From: Lactarius indigo
Lineage: Eukaryota; Basidiomycota; Agaricomycetes; Russulales; Russulaceae
Assembly (NCBI GenBank): GCA_025766275.1
Contig: JAFKAC010000117.1
Location: forward strand, 1-64,000
DNA: 64,000 nt
Direction of reading: 5' to 3'
A program made the translations under genes and the position numbers. Each line of letters starts with the position of its first letter. Positions within the stretch are counted from its first letter, which is position 1. This document shows, one piece after another, positions 43,676-54,237 of this stretch. The notes beneath the pieces are model-generated. The model was not told the DNA's origin. It saw only the letters and a program-made list of their open reading frames with translations, and did no database searches.

Positions 43676-43701
43676 TGCGTAACAGAGTCCATACCATAAC
43701 A
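43676..43701 (-). repeat. 3' LTR of B2, remaining 26 bp
   Basis: TGCGTAACAGAG...CATAACA, the end of the LTR begun at 10675. It is followed by the polypurine tract CTGAAAAGGGGGTGA (minus strand) at 43702-43716. Confidence 0.85.
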
Positions 43702-45577
43702 TCACCCCCTTTTCAGGAGTGGGGCCCACCTCACAAGTTAATGGTATCCCTGCTGATCTGCCTTACTGCCTCTATCTCATCCTTGACCCTTGGTAAGGCG
43801 TTGGCCCACTCCAACCGATGAACGGAGTCCATCTTACGATGGGTGACAACCCCTTTTTCTTCTTGGAGATGCTGAATGTGCTCCTCCAACCTTTCTTTGG
43901 TGAAGGTGTTCTGCCTGTAGTGACGTACCTCTTCTGTAAGTGTTACATCGCCGATTTGCTGAAGCATAGCGTCCGTGGGGTGGCAATCCCTAAGGAGAAA
44001 GAGGTCTTCATGCGTGATAAAAGCACAATTGTTGTGTGGCAGGTGAGGTGTAGTGTATAGTGGCCTTCTGTAGATGTATGGGGACCCCAGGACTATTCCA
44101 AGAATGAAGGGGTCCCCAGCCTTGATAATTTGTATGTGTGAGGCCTGTACTGTAAGTCCATTGGGGAGACGGACCGGGAATGGAATGTAATCAGGTCATC
44201 CATTGACCCAGAACCCCTCAGGGATGATGATGCTAAGGGCACTGTTGTCTGCTCCGAGTGGAGTACAATGAGCAGTGTGGGGCGCTGTGATGTATCCTCA
44301 ATGCATAGGTGTGCTGTGTTACGGTTCCGAGGGACCGTACGTTGCTAAGTCAAACAGAGCTGAGCTCAACATGTGAGTAGAGTCAGGACTTTATGTTTCG
44401 ACACACAAGTCAAGTTTGGGGATTCCTTGGCTCACTCTAAGAGATTGCAAGGGAGAGGGGACAAGTCAAAGGTACTCGGTATTCAAGAACTAAGAGTAGA
44501 CAAGGCTTGTACTACTCGATGTGCTATGTCTTTATACTCGTACAAACTGGGGTTTTTGGGGGCTGTTTTCTAACTGACACGTCACTACTACTGCTACGTG
44601 GACAATACGTGATTTGAGCACCATAAGGTGTGCTCTGACGAGACCGGTACTTCTGCAAAACTTCATGGGTCAATGTTCAGATGCGCGTTGCATGACATGA
44701 CATCACGATGTCACATGACTGTGACATGCTGTCTGTGTTGACAAGATAGGGAGTAGCCTCTGGGGCTCCAGGGTACTGTTCATAGTCAAGGAATGTGTGT
44801 TGTGAGGGGTAGTAATCCTCATAGTGGTCATCATGCTCAGCTTGGTCCAGTACTCCTTCTGCTCCTTCACCATCTTGCACCACAAGGTGGCAATATGCAA
44901 TTGCTCTGCCTGCCACTTCCATGCTGTCTCCTTCCACTCCTGCTCATAATTCTTCATCGTGTTGGGTCCCTTCATGGCCCATGAGAGCTGCTTGAATTTG
45001 GAAGAGCTCATCTTCTGTGATAGTGTGGGTTGTGGTTCTGGTATTGGGGTCGATGATATTGTACAGTGGTTGAGGTGCTGGTTGAATTGGTGTAGGGTCG
45101 TTGGAGACCAGTCCTGTTGTGGGCATAGGAAATCTTTGCAATGCCTCAGACAGGTCTGCTGCACTGTCTTGGCGTTGCAGCTGTAGCTCTTCTGCAGGTT
45201 GGTCATTGAGGGCTTGTTGATGAGCTTGTCGCTGTTCAGTGGTGGCTGGAACAACAATGTTGGGGGAGACAAGAGGGGTGATGATGGTTTCAAGGAGATC
45301 GAGGTGGTCATTGCAAGGAATGGAAGGCATGGAAGGGGGTGGGGACTTATCGCTTTGAGTGATGGTCCTTATATGTGTTTCTCGTTTGGGGGTGGAACTT
45401 TTAAATTCCCAAATGGCTTCGTCAGCAAAGGTGTCATCCTTATTGACCCACTGATTGTCTGAGTTGGGATAGCCCTTCCATTTCACAAGGTATTGCAGCC
45501 ACCTTCTTCTGCTGAATTGCTGAGAGTCTAGAATCTTCTCGACTTGGTATTCTTCTTTGTTATTGACCAAATCAGGT
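43702..45577 (-). pseudogene. B2 pol, C-terminal part: chromodomain and extension, decayed
   Basis: Reading leftwards from 45577: EEYQVEKILDSQQF, chromodomain LQYLVKWKGYPNSDNQW, linker, stop TGA at 44944-44946. The same frame continues (VAGRAIAYCHL, DYYPSQHTFLDYEQ) to the solo LTR at 44317-44726. Beyond it come the conserved block and a coiled coil (RLEEHIQHLQEEKG) ending near 43734. It is the same family as B1. The integrase and upstream parts are displaced by C1 and should lie right of the window. Confidence 0.85.
44317..44726. repeat. Solo LTR, family E (410 bp), TSD TGCTG
   Basis: TGTTACGGTTCCGAGGGACC...GACTGTGACA, exact TGCTG at 44312-44316 and 44727-44731. Inserted in B2 pol. Only the first eight bases resemble the B LTR. 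Confidence 0.9.
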
Positions 45578-46164
45578 TGTAACGCCACTACAGGGGCATT
45601 AAGTACGACCTGTACTAAGTCGGTCAATATGTGGTAGCACGAGCTCGATGGCTCAACTTCAGTAGGGTGATGCACAAGGATCACAAGGACACAAGTCACT
45701 TGGACCGTAGAGGAAGGCTAAGGCTCGAAGACCTAGCAGAGATAAGAATCGTGAGACAAGGAAAAGCTCAAAGGTGTTCCGTGTTAGACAAGTGTAGTAT
45801 TACACAAGAAGTCTAGTCTACTGTACAGGCTAGGTAGAGCTAGGCTTAAATATGAATGGGGCTGGATGGCCATTACAAACAGATGGCCCCATTGCCAACT
45901 TGAGAAACAAAAGGAGAAACATAAGGAGAACAAGGCATGGTTATACTGGGAACAAAGGTGAATCATGCAGGCTTGTGCATGAGTGAGAAGGAAGTGGAAA
46001 CTAGCACATGTCAAGCCTTATCAAAAGAGATTGTTGATAAGTGGGGCGTGTGATAGGAACCAGGTAATTGTAAGGTCCACATAATCATACAGGGCTCATG
46101 AAGGATCAGGAAAGGAAAAGTAAAGTAGGAAAAGAACGAGTCCAAGCAGACAGAAATTGTAACA
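45578..46164 (-). repeat. 3' LTR of C1 (587 bp)
   Basis: TGTAACGCCACTACAGG...GAAATTGTAACA, followed by a polypurine tract GATGGGGGGTAA (minus strand). Confidence 0.85.
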
Positions 46165-46537
46165 TTACCCCCCATCTTGGCCTGAAGATGCCTCGACTTC
46201 AGGACTCAGGGTCTACAAGGTCATAGATGTCTGTGTCCAAGTCATTCTCTGGCCATCCCATCACATCCGTGGGACAGTAGTGGGTGTGGAGAAAGAGGAA
46301 GGGACCCCGTATCCCACATTTGCGACACATCTCATATTGTGGGCAGCGAATTTCATTGTGGTTGGCATTAGAACGGAATCATTGCCCACACCACCTTCCC
46401 TGGGTATTAGCTGCGGCAGTTGGTGGCGAGGGTATGGTAAAGGAGGTGGTTTCATTGGGTGACATTTCCCGGCGTATCTGTTCCTCCGCCTGTTGCATGG
46501 TGATCACCTCTGTGACCATTTCTGTACGACGGAAAAT

Positions 46538-46642
46538 GCATTGGTGCGACTGATGCTCCTGGCTTTGACAATGTTGGCAGGCAGGCCTCAGTCTCGTGGG
46601 GCAGTCGTGTACGAGATGATGGGGGCTATTACAGTGATAGCA
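46538..46642 (-). other. Two CCHC zinc knuckles at the C-terminal end of C1 pol
   Basis: CYHCNSPHHLVHDC (46601-46642) and CQHCQSQEHQSHQC (46538-46579), both CX2CX4HX4C, in the frame of the upstream coiled coil. A further Cys/His group (CRKCG ... HTHYC) lies downstream before TGA 46199-46201. Such knuckles normally belong to Gag nucleocapsid. Confidence 0.75.
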
Positions 46643-48713
46643 CCGCCATCAATGAGGTCTGTCGGTGAGTCAGGGGAATTTGACTGGTCCCCCACATCTG
46701 GGGGAAAAGGGGATGGCATAATGGGAATGGTGTAGTGGGGTGGGGAGTGCGGTGAGACAAGTATATTCGTTGGTGATAGTGGTAAGGGCACCTGCATATT
46801 GCAAGCGTCTCTTGGTACTGGCTAGCATTAGGTCCACTGTGAGTCGTTCTGCTCTGAGATTTTGAGCGTCCTCTTCTAGCTTCTCATGCTTCTCATCTAT
46901 TTCCTTCAGAGCTGCAAGCCCTGTGCGTAGTCGAGTCACCTCGGCTGTGAGACATGGAGAGTTTAACTTGATCAAGGTTTCGTCTAAAGCACAGGTGCGG
47001 ATGTTGTTTGGGTCGAAGAACTGCAGTTGTTCTGCAGAGAATGGGGGGGCAGAGATGTTGGGGTGTAGTGTGGACAAGTAAACTGTCTTGCCATAGTGTG
47101 GTTGCCTAGATCCTATCACTCCCACTACCTCAGTGAACCCCTTGCAATAGTAAATATACTTTGCAATGTCAAATCCACCCTCAGGTAGTGGAATCTGTAG
47201 GGGGTAGTATTTAGGTGAACCTGGGGTGTTTGGGAAGAAGGGGGCACCTGGGTTGTCAGTTTCTTCGACGGGGGTGTCCGGTCTGTTATAGTCAATGGGG
47301 TGTGAATTTGGACAGGAGTGAGTGGTGTAGGAGGGGATTCTAGCAGTGGTGGTGGCGTGGAAGGTGTTGTCGATGGGGGTGATGGTATGGAGGGTTCTGG
47401 TGGTGGTGTAGGATTTTGATGAGGAGGGGGGGTTGGCAAGTATTGACCCTCAGGTGTAGACAGTGTGAGTTCCCCTGGTTCTCACTCTGGGGAGCAGGGG
47501 ACAATGGGTACAGGGTCGATGGTCATAGTAGACTGGGGGGAGTCGGTGGATGGTGGTGGCGATAATCGTGGGATTCCGGGGATGGTAAACGATAAATTGG
47601 TGACGGCAATGGTCTCCCCATTGAAGAGGGCGGTGAGTTGGGGATCGACGTTGAGGACATTGATGAGGGTTGTGTTGGAGACTGGGGTGTTGGCCATGGT
47701 GCTATGTTGCTGGAGGATTCAATTTGAGGATGCTTCCTTTATATCTTTCGTCCAGCCTTGTCAGCGGATGGGTGTGACTGGTAGTAGTCTTTGATTGCAT
47801 CCTGAGCATGTGTTAGATTGGTTGCAGGTTCCCACATGTTGTTGCTTGTGGGGAACCCCTTCCACTTTACTAGGAAGTGGAGTTTATGCCCCCTGCCTTG
47901 TGCCTGGGCATCTTTGATTCACTCCACTTTGTACTCCTCTTCTCCGTTGATAAGGTCAGGTGGAGGTTGGGTGAAATTTGTTCTGTGCATCTCTGTCTCC
48001 TTATATGGCATGAGAAGGTTAGTGTGGAATACTGGGTGGATCTTCCATGTTGCGGGAAGTTCCAATTCGTAAGAGATGTCTGATAGAACTTTCGTTATCT
48101 TGAAGGGTCCATATCTTTTTGGGGCAAGTTTACTTGTGGGGTAGAAGGTGTGAAGATTTGTCCCTTCTAACCATACGTAGTCTCCCTGTTGATAAGGTGT
48201 GAACCCTGTCTTGCCTCATTGCGCCATGAGATGCTGCACATGTTTGATACTGTCCCGGGCGTGTTGTCTGAGGATTAGCAGTTCTTCTAGTTGTTGATCC
48301 ACTGCAGGGTAAGTCGAGGGTTTGGGGGTCCATGTCATATGAGGTTCCCACCCCATAAGGAGTGCAAATGGAGAGTGTTTGGTTGTGGCATTTGCCCACA
48401 AGTTGTGTGCAAATTGTGCCATGGGTAAAACTTTGGCCCAATTGTCTTGTCTTACATTGCACCAGTGTTGTAAGTACTATTCCAACCATTGGTTGGTTCG
48501 TTCTGATTGTCCATTGGTTTGAGGATGGTACACTGATGATATGTTTTGTTGTATTCCCAGGGTTTTGCATAATTGTCTCATAAATGTAGATGCAAATCTG
48601 GGGTCTCAATTGGATATGATCTTTTGGGGTAGGCCGTAATGGGGGTATACATGTTGAAGGTAGAGTTTGGCCACTCCTTCTGACGTTATAGTTTTGTTGC
48701 ATGGGATGAATAT

Positions 48714-49451
48714 TGTCATGCCTCTGTGGGGGTGCACATTTTTCTGTAACAGATCCTGCCTGAGGCAAAGGACTCTGAGTTGGATCCCCACTGAGTGGAA
48801 GGACTCCTAAGGTCTTCTGTAACAGCTCCTACACTGAGGTAGCTGAGTCTGTGACAATCCCCCTATGCTGAGGTGGGAAGGTCCTTCTGTAACAGCCCCT
48901 TGTGCTAAGGTGACTGAGTTGGTAACAATGGACGAGCTCGGAGGCCTAAGTCCAAAGGTCACATGTCACTGGGCTGACCAGTAAGACAGGAAATTGGTAA
49001 GAGCGAAGTCAAGGGGAAGCCTGCACAGAGGCTGAGAGGGGAATGACCCAAAGGGGATAAGGGTCAAGGGTCAGGGGTTCTGGGTTAAGGACTTGAGTGC
49101 CTCAGTTCCTTCAGCACTCAAGGAGGCAGTGGAGATACAATGCAGATAGTTGATTAAGCCAAAGCTAAGGAGCTAAGATGCACTACAGGGTTCCTTATAT
49201 AGTACAGGATTGTGCCTGAGCACATAATGCTACTGGTTGCTATAGATAGAGTGGTGTGCTGGCGAGATGATATCAACATCGTGCGAGATGGTGTTATGCC
49301 AGCAAGGCAACAAGAAGGTGGATAAGAATAGCACAGAAGGTGCCAGAACAATCAGATAAGGGGGAACATAGGTCTTTAGAAGGTAACTGCCAAGAAAGGG
49401 AATGGATCAGATAGGGACTGGAAAGGAAAGGTGACAGGGGAGTTCATGACA
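48714..49451. repeat. Solo LTR, family F (738 bp), TSD AATAT
   Basis: TGTCATGCCTCTG...GTTCATGACA with inverted 7-bp ends, exact AATAT at 48709-48713 and 49452-49456. Inserted in the C1 integrase between KAAIF and IPCN. Contains degenerate direct repeats of CTTCTGTAACAGC...GAGGT type (48748-48930). Confidence 0.9.
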
Positions 49452-51197
49452 AATATGGCCGCTTTCAAACAATTGTGATCAGTAATGGTGAGAATTGAAT
49501 TGAATCTGTTTGATGTGGGAAGCTTGACTATGAAGTCCATGGCTACCACTTTGAAAGGTTTGGCTGATGGGTCGGTTGTGATGGGGAATAGATGTGGTTT
49601 TTGTCGGTGCGAGTTAATTTTATTGCTTTGGCATGTGGCACATCCCTTGACATAGGCTTCTACATCTTTTCGCATGTTGGGCCACCAGAAATCGCATCTT
49701 ACTAGTTCCAAGGTATTTGTGATTCCTGGGTGTCTGGCGCTTGGAGTATTGTGGAAAAAGGTGATTACCCCCCACTTAAGATCGTTGTTTCCCACAACAA
49801 CAAGGGCATTGCCTTTCCACCATAGTCCATCATGCTTCTTTAGGCTGTGGGGTTTGATCCATGGAAGAAGTACTGCTTCATCTATATTTTGCGCAATTTG
49901 GGTCCATATATCCATATTGTGCATGGATGTTTAGGTAATTTTGAGGAACACGTCTTCTGGTAGGACTGTGACATGGTCGTTATCCATGGTACTGTTGTCG
50001 TAGTTGGAGCATCTGGATAATGAGTCAGCCTGTGTGTTCTTTGTGCCTGGGATATGTTTAAGTACAAAATTGTATTCTGAGAGTTCTTGAAATTCTCCGG
50101 CCACTCTTCAGCTTATCTTTCTTGGTTCCTTCCAGTACTGGAGGTTGGTGTGATCAGTGTGTATGGTTGTAATGTGGGGGGACCCAATGAGGTATGTGTG
50201 CCATGTTTGTAGGGCCTTGACAATTGCAAGTAACTCACAGTTGTAAATATTGTAATTGCATTCCGCCTCTGTTAGAGATTTGGAGTAGAACATGATGGGA
50301 TGGAGTTTCTGATCTTCCCCCTTTTGGTTCAGTACGGCTCCTAGAGCATAGCTGGAAGCATCTACTTCGATTTCAAAGGGTTTATCCAATTGGGGAAAGA
50401 GGAGTACAGGTTCACTACTGATACAGTCCTTGATAGTGTCAAATGCTTCTTGTCTTGCTTTCATCCATTCCCATGGTGTATCCTTCTTTGTGAGGTTGTG
50501 TAATGGCCTTGCAATGGTTGAGAACCCTTTTATAAAGCGTCTGTAGAAGTTGCAGAATCCTAGGAAGGCACGTACTTCTTTGAGTGTTGTTGGTGCCTTC
50601 CAGTCACATACTCCTTGGACCTTGACAGGGTCCATGTGTAGTTTGTCGTGCCTGATAATGAGTCCTAGGTATTCCACTTTGTAAGCCTCAAATACACATT
50701 TCTCTGGTTTGATGTAGAGATCGTGTTCATTGCATAGGTCTAATACTTGGTGGAGCACACGTCAATGGTGTTTCAGATTGTCTGGTGTGGCTATTAGGAT
50801 ATCATCCATGTACACAATGACTTCTCCAGTTAATACCAGTTCTTGAAAAATGGTGTCCATCATTGTTTGGAAGGTACTGGGAGAGTTTGTCAGGCCAAAG
50901 AACATTACTCTTGGCTTGAATAGTCCTTGGTTTGTTTTGAACACCACTTTCCATTCGTCCCCTTCCTTGATATGGACATTATTATATCCCCACCATATGT
51001 CTAGCTTCGAATAGAGCCGGGCATTTTGAATGTGATCAATAAGTTCAGGGATAAGGGGAGTGGGTAATGGTTCTTTACGGTGATGTTGTTAAGACATTGA
51101 TAGTCTTGTACTGGTCTTGTACTGGTTGCAACTTCCCATCCTTCTTTTTGATAAAGAAGAACGGGGATGCGTAAGGTGATTTTGACGGCTGGATGTA

Positions 51198-51697
51198 TGT
51201 AACATCGTCACAACGTTAGCTCGACTTGAGCTTGATGAGGCGGTAACAGACTTAGTGAGTAGACATGACAACTCGAAGGTCCGTGCTCTTGTCCCTCAGT
51301 GAACACGTGAAGGTGCACCGACAAGCTTAGAACAAGGTCCCTTGACCATATGATAGAGAGATGAGAGAGAGAGAAGAGAGAGAGGAAATAGAAGGCAAGA
51401 AGTGATGATTCAAGAAGACCAAGATGGCGTATCTTGGTCTTCGCCAACTATCTTAAATACAAGTCGAGCAGGCTTACAAGTGCTGCTATGAGTCACAGAA
51501 GGTAGCGTCCAACGTATTGCAGAAACAACTCAAACCCTAATACTACTAGTACCTGTACTAGTAATGAGTCATTGTATCTTGTGCAATCTCCTATTGTACT
51601 ACATCGTAAATGCCTAAGTCCGCAACTAATATACCTTACCACCATAATTGCAACCGGTACAGTAAGGGTCCACAGCAAAACGGTCCGAATCGTAACA
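51198..51697 (-). repeat. Solo LTR, family A (500 bp), TSD ATGTA
   Basis: TGTAACATCGTCACAACG...GAATCGTAACA, exact ATGTA at 51193-51197 and 51698-51702. Carries the A-family palindrome AAGACCAAGAT-GGCGT-ATCTTGGTCTT and TATTTAAG. Inserted in the C1 RT. Confidence 0.93.
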
Positions 51698-51969
51698 ATG
51701 TACTTCTTTTCTAGATGTTCAGTAACAAACTCTGAGAGTTTGTCGGTTTCTGGGATTGTTAACAGATACACTTTGCAGTCCATGGTTTTGGGGGTGTCAG
51801 GGATTAAGTCGATGGTGTGATCCCATGTTCTTGCCAGGGGAAATCATTGTGATGCCTCTTCGCTAAAGACCTTTTGGTGTCTCCAATATTCCTTAGGGAC
51901 CATTTCTTCGAAGGTCTTTTGGAGCCTCTTTGCTGCTTCTTGTTGGGCTAGTTCTGAGGCTGTGGTTGT

Positions 51970-52584
51970 TGATGAATAGCACAAATAGATAGCATACTCA
52001 CAGTGGCAAAGGTGACTGTGGTGAGATATGCAGAGAGTGCTTGAAGCAGCAACAGGGGATTGTCAGGCAGAGTGAAGCAAGTGCAGTCTGGCACACAACA
52101 GTGAGGAACTGATGTTACATTGGAGAGGAGGAGACATACCTGGCACACAACAGTGAGGAGCTGATGTGGACCAGGAGCGTACATGGTACACTACTTATAC
52201 TGTTTACAGGAGTGACACTACTACAAGGGATGTAACATAGAGTCACATAGTACAAGAGACATTGTTCTACATGTGGACAAAAGGATGTACAAATGGAGAA
52301 CAAGGAGCATAAGAACAAAGAAAGTCCAGACTAAGATGATATCATAATGACATCACAATAAGGATAAGAACTAAAGGAGAACAAAGGACAGAGTACAATG
52401 AAGTGTCTGGAGTGTTCTACATGATGTCATAGTACATGATGTCATACATGACGCAATGATCAGCGCTAGATTGTACAGATCAAATCTAAGTAATCTACAA
52501 GTTCAATTAATCTAATCTAAAGCAGTCCATGCTGCAAGTCCAGTCCATATGAGCCACTAAGTGCACAAGGGTCACTTATCAACA
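51970..52584 (-). repeat. Solo LTR, family D (615 bp), TSD GTTGT
   Basis: TGATGAATAGC...CACTTATCAACA, exact GTTGT at 51965-51969 and 52585-52589. Fourth copy of the family; the duplicated segment encloses GTATGT on the minus strand. Confidence 0.93.
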
Positions 52585-53145
52585 GTTGTTTTATGCAACC
52601 AGATGTGTGGGTCATCTTCTTGTTCCAACTGTTCCCAGGCCAGCTCATTGAGTTGATACGTCTCCAATGCCTTAATGGTGGATTCCATAGGCATGGCTTT
52701 GTCTGACAAGTTGAGACTGGTGACTATGACTGGTTGGGATTCTTCGTCAATAGTAGTTTCCCACCAATGAAATTTTGGTTCGAAGGCTGTGAACCAGGGG
52801 TATCCCAGGATAACTTCATTGTTTCCTAGGTTGGTGATGAGGAACCAGAGATTTTGAACTCTGTCTCCAGTTCGAACTGTTAAATCTGTAAAGGAGGTAA
52901 TTTCTCCTCCCTGGTTGTGGGTTCCATCTACGTTCCATATTTTGATGGACCGTTGCATAGGTAACCAGGCAATTTGAGTTGTTTCAGGAGGTTTGCACTT
53001 ATAAAGTTATCTGTTGCTCCTGAATCGATTAGGACATTTTGTTTGGCTGTTGCATGTGCAGATTTGAAAAGAACTGGAATTCACATGGATTGGAATCTGC
53101 TAGTATACACGCTAAGTTTAAAAGCTCTAGCCCAGGCCACCGGGT

Positions 53146-53340
53146 TCAAGCGTTGAGAAAATCCTTTTTTTGTCCAAACAGTTTGTCCACCATAAGTTCA
53201 CAGACTTCAGGACTTTGGGCGAACAAGGCAGCAACTTGCACCTCTGCTTGTTCTTCGTTTGAGAGGGGTCGTGAAGCCATCATGGAATTAGTGGCTGTAG
53301 TTGGGGTGGTAGTGGTGGTATCTGCGACTTTAGCAGTTGT
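53146..53340 (-). pseudogene. C1 gag, C-terminal tail only
   Basis: SRPLSNEEQAEVQVAALF ... LFGQKKDFLNA then TGA (53146-53148). It overlaps pol in the -1 frame at A AAA AAG (53164-53170), a textbook slippery heptamer. Upstream gag is cut off by the block at 53341. Confidence 0.75.
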
Positions 53341-53753
53341 TGTTATGATCCGACGCTTCAGACCTCAGTCACAGTATGTTTCCACCTTGCTTTTCCCCTT
53401 TTGTACTATACCTTGTTACCGAAGGGGCTACTGCTGCTAGTGGTGCTGTTTCCTTTGATCTGAATATCTCCTTGTTCCGTTTGGTCTCTTTAATATTGTG
53501 TGGACTTGTGTTCATGTTGTTTGGAACCTCATCCTATATAAACCTGTACCATAGACCGTAGGAAGCCAGACTTGGCTTTGTTTGCAATCTAGCAACCTTG
53601 CCTTCATACTTTGGTGTGACCTCACTCTATTCCCCTCTTCTTGTGCATCCCCTATCTCAGTCCTTAACCAGGACACTCTGAAATCTTTGCAGTTGAACTA
53701 TATCAACGTGTCACACCTGTTATACTCTGTGCACTAGCAAGATCAAGTGTAGA
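53341..53753 (+). repeat. LTR-like fragment, unassigned, cut by A3
   Basis: Begins TGTTATGATCCGACG at a GTTGT boundary inside C1 gag and has TATATAAACC near 53535, so it is probably an LTR in + orientation. The rest should resume beyond A3. No coding sequence seen. Confidence 0.5.
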
Positions 53754-54207
53754 TGTAACGCCGTCACAGCGTCAGCTCGACTTGAGCTCGGGTAAAGGCG
53801 ACTTTATGACTTAGCTGATCACGTGCTAGGCGTATGGCACGAAGGCGGTTCTTAGATGTTCGAAGACACTAAGGCAATTCAGATGATCTCGCGTCTTATA
53901 CGAAGGCAGGGTTCGGGATACGAATCAAGAAGTGACGATTGAAGAAGACCAAGATGGCGTATCTCGGTCTTCCACAGCTTCCTTAAATACAAGAAGAGCA
54001 GGCTTACAAGCGCTGCTATGAGTCACAGTATTGTAGCGTCCAACATATCGCGTAAGTACCGCAATCCTAATACTACTACTACCTGTACTAGGATCAAGTC
54101 ATCCTTCAACTCCTATCTCCTATCGTAAACCCCGAGTCCATGACTAATTTACCTTACCGCCGTAGCCACAACTGGTACAGTAAGGGTCTCGTGCAAGAAC
54201 TGTAACA
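53754..54207 (-). repeat. 3' LTR of A3 (454 bp)
   Basis: TGTAACGCCGTCACAGCG...GAACTGTAACA; polypurine tract GAAAAGGGGGTGA (minus) at 54208-54220. The palindrome has one mismatch (AAGACCGAGAT). Confidence 0.93.
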
Positions 54208-54237
54208 TCACCCCCTTTTCAGCGTGAGTCCCCAGAC

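Larger units (their letters stand above)
46199..53170 (-). pseudogene. C1 pol: PR-RT-RNase H-IN-chromodomain-extension, decayed
   Basis: Protease DSGATDNFI near 53004-53033. RT KKKDGKL near 51140, VMFFGLTNSPSTFQ near 50890, YMDD at 50801-50812. RNase H FEIEVDASSYALGAVL. Integrase zinc region GCATCQSNKIN near 49640, core MDFIVKLP and HVYPHYGLPQKIISN, split by the 738-bp solo LTR. Chromodomain LHFLVKWKGFPTSNNMW near 47830-47900. The extension holds a Pro-rich part and SRQPHYGKTVYL, then NSPCLTAEVTRLRTG and a coiled coil, homologous to the A-family C-terminus. It then continues to two CCHC knuckles. Several stops; TGAs at about 46672 and 46649 sit in the same frame as the knuckles. Confidence 0.85.
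45578..53340 (-). mobile_element. Ty3/gypsy chromovirus C1, 3' part, decayed, with three solo LTRs
   Basis: The 3' LTR (45578-46164) is followed on the minus strand by pol and the end of gag. Interruptions: solo LTRs 48714-49451, 51198-51697 and 51970-52584. It is cut at 53341 by another LTR-like block. The left flank CAGGT (45573-45577) should reappear beyond the window after the 5' LTR. Confidence 0.88.

Noticed and set aside
45578..45826. N-terminal coding part of the minus-strand frame running to 45699
   Set aside because: The frame crosses into the C1 LTR; only the part left of 45578 is B2 pol.
46033..46050. A fifth family D LTR start (TGTTGATAAGTGG) within the C1 LTR
   Set aside because: Only about 13 bases match and the following sequence differs; no terminal CTGTTCATCA or TSD found.
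48748..48930. CRISPR-like array (repeats of CTTCTGTAACAGC type)
   Set aside because: Units are degenerate, irregularly spaced and lie in a solo LTR with exact TSD in a eukaryotic genome.
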